From: Comamonadaceae bacterium
GTDB lineage: Bacteria; Pseudomonadota; Gammaproteobacteria; Burkholderiales; Burkholderiaceae_C
Direction: 5' to 3'
Assembly: GCA_947448325.1 (NCBI GenBank)
Contig: CANFMK010000002.1
Coordinates: 1-51,984 of the forward strand
DNA length: 51,984 bases
The notes beneath the pieces are model-generated. The model saw only the letters and a program-made list of their open reading frames with translations, was not told the DNA's origin and did not search any database. Every line of letters begins with the position of its first letter. Positions within the stretch are counted from its first letter, which is position 1. The translations under genes were made by a program, and so were the position numbers. This document shows, one piece after another, positions 48,261 through 51,984 of this stretch.

Positions 48261-49079
48261 TTACTTCAAAAGGGCCAACACAGACTGAGGTGCTTGATTG
48301 GCTTGCGCCAACATCGCTGTGGCTGCTTGCTGAATGATCTGCGTGCGTGCCAACTGGGTTGTGGCCGTCGCGTAGTCCGTGTCCATCACCTGACTGCGTG
48401 AGTTAGAGTAGTTCTGAATCACGTTGGTCAAGTTGTCGGCCGCATAGGTCAACTGGTTCACGCCTGCACCAATGGAGGAACGGGCTGAGTTCAAGGTGTC
48501 GAGCGCATCATTGATCGTGGTAATGGCTGTAGACGCGCCAGACGCTGTGCTGATGTCTCCAGAGACGCCGAGTCCGCTGACAGAGACATTGGCAATGGTC
48601 ACGGTGATGGTCTGGCCACTCACAGCACCGACTTGAATATCAAAAGAGCCAGAGTTGGTAGAACCATCCAAGATGTTCATGCCGTTCCATGTGGTTTGGG
48701 AGGCAATGTTGTCGATCTGCGAGCTCAATGCAGAAAATTCAGTCTGCAGGTAGCCACGTTGGGCAGAGGAGTAAGTTGCGGTAGAGGCTTGCACAGCCAA
48801 CTCACGCATGCGCTGCAAAATATTGGACTGCTCGTTCATCGAGCCTTCAGCGGTTTGCAACATGCTGATGCCGTCGTTGGCGTTGCGAACAGCTTGTGTC
48901 AGACCACGAATTTGGGCGGTCATGGTTTGGCCGATGGCCAAGCCTGCAGCGTCATCGGCTGCAGAGTTAACGCGCGAACCTGTCGACAATTGCTGCATGG
49001 CTTGCGACAAATTGCGACCGTTCACTTTCATTGCGCCTTGGGCAAACATTGCATTGACGTTGGTGTTAATGACTGGCAT
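48261..49079 (-). CDS. fliC: Flagellin, short form (272 aa), sigma-28 driven
   Basis: A flagellin with MPVINTNVNAMFAQGAMKVN at the N-terminus, ADDAAGLAIGQTM, an ~75-residue variable middle (NILDGSTNSGSFDIQVGA) and the C-terminal SRSQVMDTDYATATTQLART / QAPQSVLALLK. AGGAG precedes the ATG, and a good sigma-28 promoter lies 120 bp upstream. By promoter type and position it is the best candidate for the main filament subunit. Confidence 0.96.
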   Translation of the reverse strand: MPVINTNVNAMFAQGAMKVNGRNLSQAMQQLSTGSRVNSAADDAAGLAIGQTMTAQIRGLTQAVRNANDGISMLQTAEGSMNEQSNILQRMRELAVQASTATYSSAQRGYLQTEFSALSSQIDNIASQTTWNGMNILDGSTNSGSFDIQVGAVSGQTITVTIANVSVSGLGVSGDISTASGASTAITTINDALDTLNSARSSIGAGVNQLTYAADNLTNVIQNYSNSRSQVMDTDYATATTQLARTQIIQQAATAMLAQANQAPQSVLALLK

Positions 49080-49198
49080 GTTGTTTCTCCTAAAGAAATT
49101 TGAAAGGTTGGTTTCTAGCTATCTATTAAATGGTTCTCAAACCCAAGGCTTTTGAACCGCTTAACTCAGAAAGCTTGAAACACTCCCTGATACTTGAT

Positions 49199-49225
49199 GA
49201 ATCGGTGCTGTTGGAAATTTCTTTA
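49199..49225 (-). promoter_or_regulatory. Sigma-28 (FliA) promoter of the flagellin at 49079
   Basis: On the - strand TAAAGAAA, 11 bases, ACCGATTC resembles the enteric FliA consensus TAAAGTTT-N11-GCCGATAA at the key TAAAG and CCGAT positions. Confidence 0.7.
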
Positions 49226-49241
49226 GTCCCAACTGCAAAAA

Positions 49242-49637
49242 TTAAGCTTTGGCGTTGTAAAGAATGCCCTTGAGCTCGTCCAGTCTGTGTGCCAGACGAA
49301 TCAGGTCCGTAGAAGGTATTTGCCTCACCACCTGGCCAGACTCCAGATTGCGCACGGTCACAACAGGGGTCTTGGTGCTATCGTCATAGGAAAAGCCCAA
49401 GCCTTGCGTCTTTGAGCTCATTTGATCATTGAGCAGTTTGATGGCATCTTTCAAGCTTCTCTCCATGGCCGAACGATCGTATTGAATGTTCGACGTTGGT
49501 GTGGGCGTCAACTCCACCTTCTTCAAGGCTTGCGGTGCCACATTGTGCGGAATGCCGTTCGCAGCGTTTCCTTGGCCGCTCAAGCCAGGAAAGGGACCGG
49601 CAGAGATGCCGCTCGTGGAATTAATTTCTGTAGACAT
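49242..49637 (-). CDS. flaG: FlaG family flagellar protein
   Basis: A 131-residue protein with a Gly/Ser/Pro-rich N-terminus and a conserved C-terminal FlaG domain: DAIKLLNDQMSSKTQGLGFS, then TPVVTVRNLESGQVVRQIPS and LIRLAHRLDELKG. FlaG proteins influence filament length in several species, but their mechanism is unclear. The ATG at 49637 follows AAGGATT; a long upstream in-frame extension has no start support. It has its own sigma-28 promoter and precedes the tandem flagellins. No fliD or fliS is seen in the window. Confidence 0.88.
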   Translation of the reverse strand: MSTEINSTSGISAGPFPGLSGQGNAANGIPHNVAPQALKKVELTPTPTSNIQYDRSAMERSLKDAIKLLNDQMSSKTQGLGFSYDDSTKTPVVTVRNLESGQVVRQIPSTDLIRLAHRLDELKGILYNAKA

Positions 49638-49709
49638 CAGAATCCTTTTCTGTCTGGCCCTATCAAGACGGTTCGATGGAACGCGTAAAAGCGTGGGCTG
49701 ACGGATAGT

Positions 49710-49736
49710 GATTCGGCATGAGTATTCGAAACTTGA
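49710..49736 (-). promoter_or_regulatory. Sigma-28 (FliA) promoter of flaG
   Basis: On the - strand TCAAGTTT, 11 bases, GCCGAATC differs from TAAAGTTT-N11-GCCGATAA at few positions and keeps the exact spacer; it lies about 70 bp before the flaG ATG. Confidence 0.78.
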
Positions 49737-49785
49737 GATGTTTTGAAAAACAAGCTTGTTGGCCTTTGATGTCCTCAACCTCAAA

Positions 49786-49813
49786 CAAGTACAGCCCCGA
49801 AGGGCTGTACTTG
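49786..49813 (-). terminator. Terminator of the octad-repeat protein gene
   Basis: On the - strand CAAGTACAGCCC-TTCG-GGGCTGTACTTG has a 12-bp stem and an extra-stable UUCG tetraloop, then TTTGAGG. It is 33 bp after the stop. Confidence 0.75.
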
Positions 49814-49845
49814 TGGAGACCCCAAGGCCGGGGGCTAATCAGCCA

Positions 49846-51984
49846 TCAAAATGGCAATGCTGTCACTTGATCTGTCGTCATATTTTCAATCTGAGCAGAT
49901 GTCAATGCAGCCGTCTGCGCACTGGTCAATACAGAGATTTGTTCCGTAGAGAATGATGAGATTTGATCTGTACTGATATTGGCCATTTGCGCCGTGGTCA
50001 ACGCATTGATTTGTGCAGTCGTCAAGGCATCGATGTCTGCAGTTTCCATGCTGTTGATCTGTGCAGAGGTCAAGGAAGCCACTTGAGCTGTGCTCAAAGC
50101 ATCCACTTGCGCTGTGGTCAATGCAACCACCTGATCGGTGCTCAACTGAACCAGTTGAGCGGTGCTCAGGTTGTTGATCTGCGCTGTGGTCATCTCAGCC
50201 AGGTCGGCCACCTCAATCGCGCCCAGTTGTGCACTGGTCAGCGCATTCAGAGCAGAGCTGGTCAAGGCCGTGATTTGGTCAGTGGTCAAGCCGGCAATGG
50301 CATCGGTGGACAAGACCTTCGCTTGTGCAGAGGTCAAGGCTGCGATGTCACGGGTTTCCATCACTGCAACTTGTGCGCTAGACAAGTTAGTCACTTGTGC
50401 CGTTGTGAGGCTGCGCACTTGCGCGGTGGTCAAGGCAACAACGTCATCCGTGGCCATGTTGTTGAGCTGCTCAGAGGTCAACGAGGCGACTTGTGCAGTG
50501 CTCAGTGCTTGTACCTGCTTGGTGGTCAACAACACCATCTGATCTGTGCTGATCGCACTGGCTTGCGCCGTTGTCAGAGCACTGATCTGTGCCGTGGTCA
50601 AGGCTTGCAGGTTGTCGCTGGCCAAGCCATTCAATTGAGCAGATGTCAGCGTTGTCAACTGAGCTGTTGTGATCGATTGAACTTGCTTTGTTGTCAGCAA
50701 TGCCAACTGATCCGTGCTGAGATTGCTGATCTGGCTTGTTTTCAAGCTGCTGATTTGAGCCGTGGTGATCGTTTGGAGGTCATCACTCGACATGTTGTTC
50801 AATTGCTCAGATGTCAAAGCAGTCAGTTGACTTGTGAGCAAAGCTTTCACTTGAGCCGTTGTCAAATTACTGATTTGATCTGTACTCAACAGTATCAATT
50901 GGGCTGTCGTCAATTTGACGACTTGGGCTGTGGTCAAAGCGGATACATCCGCCGTTTCCATGGCTGCGAGCTGATCACTGGTCAAGGCGTTCAGCGCAGC
51001 GCTGGTCAACGCTTGTGTTTGTTCTGTGGTCAATGCCACGATCGCATCAGTGGACAGCACTGCAGCTTGAGCACTTGACAGGGCTGCAACGTCACGTGTT
51101 TCCATCAGCGCCATTTGATCGCTGGTTAAGTCACCCAATTGCGTTGTGCTCAGTGCGCGCACTTGAGCAGTGGTCAAAGTTTGCCAATTGTCACTGGTCA
51201 GGTTGTTGATCTGATCAGACGTGAAGGCCGTGATTTGAGCAGTGGTCAAAGCCTGCATTTGGGCCGTGGTCAACAACGCCAATTGATCTGTACTGATCGA
51301 ATCGAGCTGGGCAGATGTCAGGCTGCGGATTTGGTTCGTGGAGATCACTTGCAGATCATCGCTGGACATGCTGTTCAATTGGTCAGATGTCAACGCAATC
51401 ATCTGGCTGGTTCCCAAGGCATGAACTTGGGCTGTAGTCAGGTTGCTGACTTGGTCGGTACTCAGCAGCGCCAATTGGGCTGTGCTGAGCTTGCTTATTT
51501 GAGCCGTTGTCAATTCGGCAACATCTGCGGTCTCCATGGCTGCGAGCTGGTCGCTGGTCAAGGCGTTCAGGGCTGCACTGGTCAAGGCCTGTGCCTGCGC
51601 TGTAGTCAATGCCACGATGGCGTCAGTAGACAAAGATGCAGCTTGTGTGCCGGACAATGCGGCGACATCACGTGTTTCCAGCAAGGCCATTTGGTCACTG
51701 GTCAGCGCGCTGAGCTGATCTGTACCCAGCGCGCGAACTTGCGCAGTGGTCAGTGCTTGCAGGTTATTGCTGGACATGTTGTTCAGCTGGTCCGAAGTCA
51801 GGGCACTGACTTGATTGGTGCCCAGGGCTTGAATTTGAGCCGTAGTCAAGTTGCTGACCTGGTCGGTGCTCAGCAGTGCCAATTGGGCTGTAGAAAGTTT
51901 GCTCACCTGGCTGGTGGACAAAGCGGCGACGTCTTCGGTCTCCATGGCTGCGAGCTGGTCGCTGGTCAAGGCGTTCAGGGCTGC
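49846..51984 (-). CDS. Giant octad-repeat protein, C-terminal part; start outside window
   Basis: The last ~712 residues of a protein of unknown function; the frame stays open to the window edge. It consists entirely of 8-residue units of the form (S/T)(S/T)-x-(Q/D)-(V/I/L)-x-x-(L/M/I), e.g. TTAQVQAL or STDQLALL, 88 complete copies with no break in phase, then Pro-Phe and stop. I saw no cysteine. Each unit starts with a Ser/Thr and has Gln/Asp three residues later, like a helix N-capping box, so a solenoid of short helices is plausible; a beta-solenoid cannot be excluded. No secretion signal is visible in the part seen. Large extracellular repeat proteins of this composition are usually adhesins, but that is inference. 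The adjacent genes are flagellar. Confidence 0.8.
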   Translation of the reverse strand, partial: AALNALTSDQLAAMETEDVAALSTSQVSKLSTAQLALLSTDQVSNLTTAQIQALGTNQVSALTSDQLNNMSSNNLQALTTAQVRALGTDQLSALTSDQMALLETRDVAALSGTQAASLSTDAIVALTTAQAQALTSAALNALTSDQLAAMETADVAELTTAQISKLSTAQLALLSTDQVSNLTTAQVHALGTSQMIALTSDQLNSMSSDDLQVISTNQIRSLTSAQLDSISTDQLALLTTAQMQALTTAQITAFTSDQINNLTSDNWQTLTTAQVRALSTTQLGDLTSDQMALMETRDVAALSSAQAAVLSTDAIVALTTEQTQALTSAALNALTSDQLAAMETADVSALTTAQVVKLTTAQLILLSTDQISNLTTAQVKALLTSQLTALTSEQLNNMSSDDLQTITTAQISSLKTSQISNLSTDQLALLTTKQVQSITTAQLTTLTSAQLNGLASDNLQALTTAQISALTTAQASAISTDQMVLLTTKQVQALSTAQVASLTSEQLNNMATDDVVALTTAQVRSLTTAQVTNLSSAQVAVMETRDIAALTSAQAKVLSTDAIAGLTTDQITALTSSALNALTSAQLGAIEVADLAEMTTAQINNLSTAQLVQLSTDQVVALTTAQVDALSTAQVASLTSAQINSMETADIDALTTAQINALTTAQMANISTDQISSFSTEQISVLTSAQTAALTSAQIENMTTDQVTALPF
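49852..51967 (-). repeat. 24-bp coding repeats arranged in 168-bp sets of seven
   Basis: Eighty-eight tandem 24-bp units encode the octads. A three-octad linker, TSAALNAL-TSDQLAAM followed by an ET(A/E)DV-type octad, recurs and separates runs of 14, 21, 28 and finally 14 octads, i.e. 2, 3, 4 and 2 sets of seven. Within a set, column 3 is usually STDQ and columns 6-7 TS(D/E)QLNNM-SSDDLQ. Confidence 0.85.

Noticed and set aside
49963-51078. 371-codon Cys/Gln/Arg-rich + strand frame over the octad repeats
   Set aside because: It only exists because the 24-bp repeats lack stops on the other strand; the composition is implausible for a protein.
49852-51967. CRISPR-like array of short repeats
   Set aside because: The repeats are 24 bp without spacers, vary at third positions and keep one open reading frame, so they are coding repeats.

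Overview
The window looks like a chromosome segment of a Gram-negative betaproteobacterium, order Burkholderiales, most likely family Comamonadaceae (Limnohabitans/Rhodoferax-like). Three features point there: the block LemA-like / rsmB / DUF4390 / ntrY / a short ntrX; a red-type (form IC) RuBisCO operon with divergent cbbR; and the GC-rich codon use. This placement is inferred from gene content, not from a search.

Layout. 1-9.4 kb, + strand: the 3' part of rpoC, a terminator, a LemA-like membrane protein, rsmB, a DUF4390 secreted protein and an NtrY/NtrX-type two-component pair, followed by tRNA-Phe(GAA). 9.86-18.4 kb, - strand: a compact Calvin-cycle operon read cbbL-S-X-Y-F-P-Z-G-A, with cbbR divergent at 18.5 kb. 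The GAPDH gene (cbbG) carries an in-frame TGA 42 codons before its natural end. 19.67-24.03 kb, + strand: a 1,453-residue protein made of about 17 degenerate ~83-residue repeats. 24.1-31 kb: an amidase, an MFS transporter, queC, a coiled-coil alpha-carbonic anhydrase, a lipoprotein, a small adhesin-E-like protein and an unknown protein. 31-38.7 kb, - strand: fliEFGHIJ preceded by a sigma-54 enhancer-binding protein. 38.9-49.6 kb: four flagellin genes, flaG, two paralogous small TPR proteins each directly upstream of a flagellin, and an inserted set of polyol-phosphate genes. 49.85 kb to the window edge, - strand: the C-terminal 700 residues of a protein built entirely of 8-residue repeats.

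The most interesting part is 38.7-49.7 kb. Four near-consensus sigma-54 promoters can be read directly. They lie before the enhancer-binding protein gene, before each TPR-flagellin pair, and before a LicD/fukutin-like transferase gene that overlaps a fused cytidylyltransferase-SDR gene resembling the bifunctional CDP-ribitol synthase Acs1/Bcs1. Palindromes of the form G(G/T)CAA-N4-TTG(C/A)C, close to the FleQ box of Pseudomonas, sit just downstream of the predicted start points at matching distances. Two further genes, one flagellin and flaG, have good sigma-28 promoters. A CDP-glycerol/ribitol phosphotransferase-like gene, AT-rich and probably acquired, lies just behind another flagellin. Together this suggests an undescribed pathway that decorates flagellin, or a co-regulated surface structure, with ribitol phosphate, and a pair of flagellin-dedicated TPR chaperones. 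The motifs and promoters are seen in the sequence; the chemistry and the chaperone role are inference.
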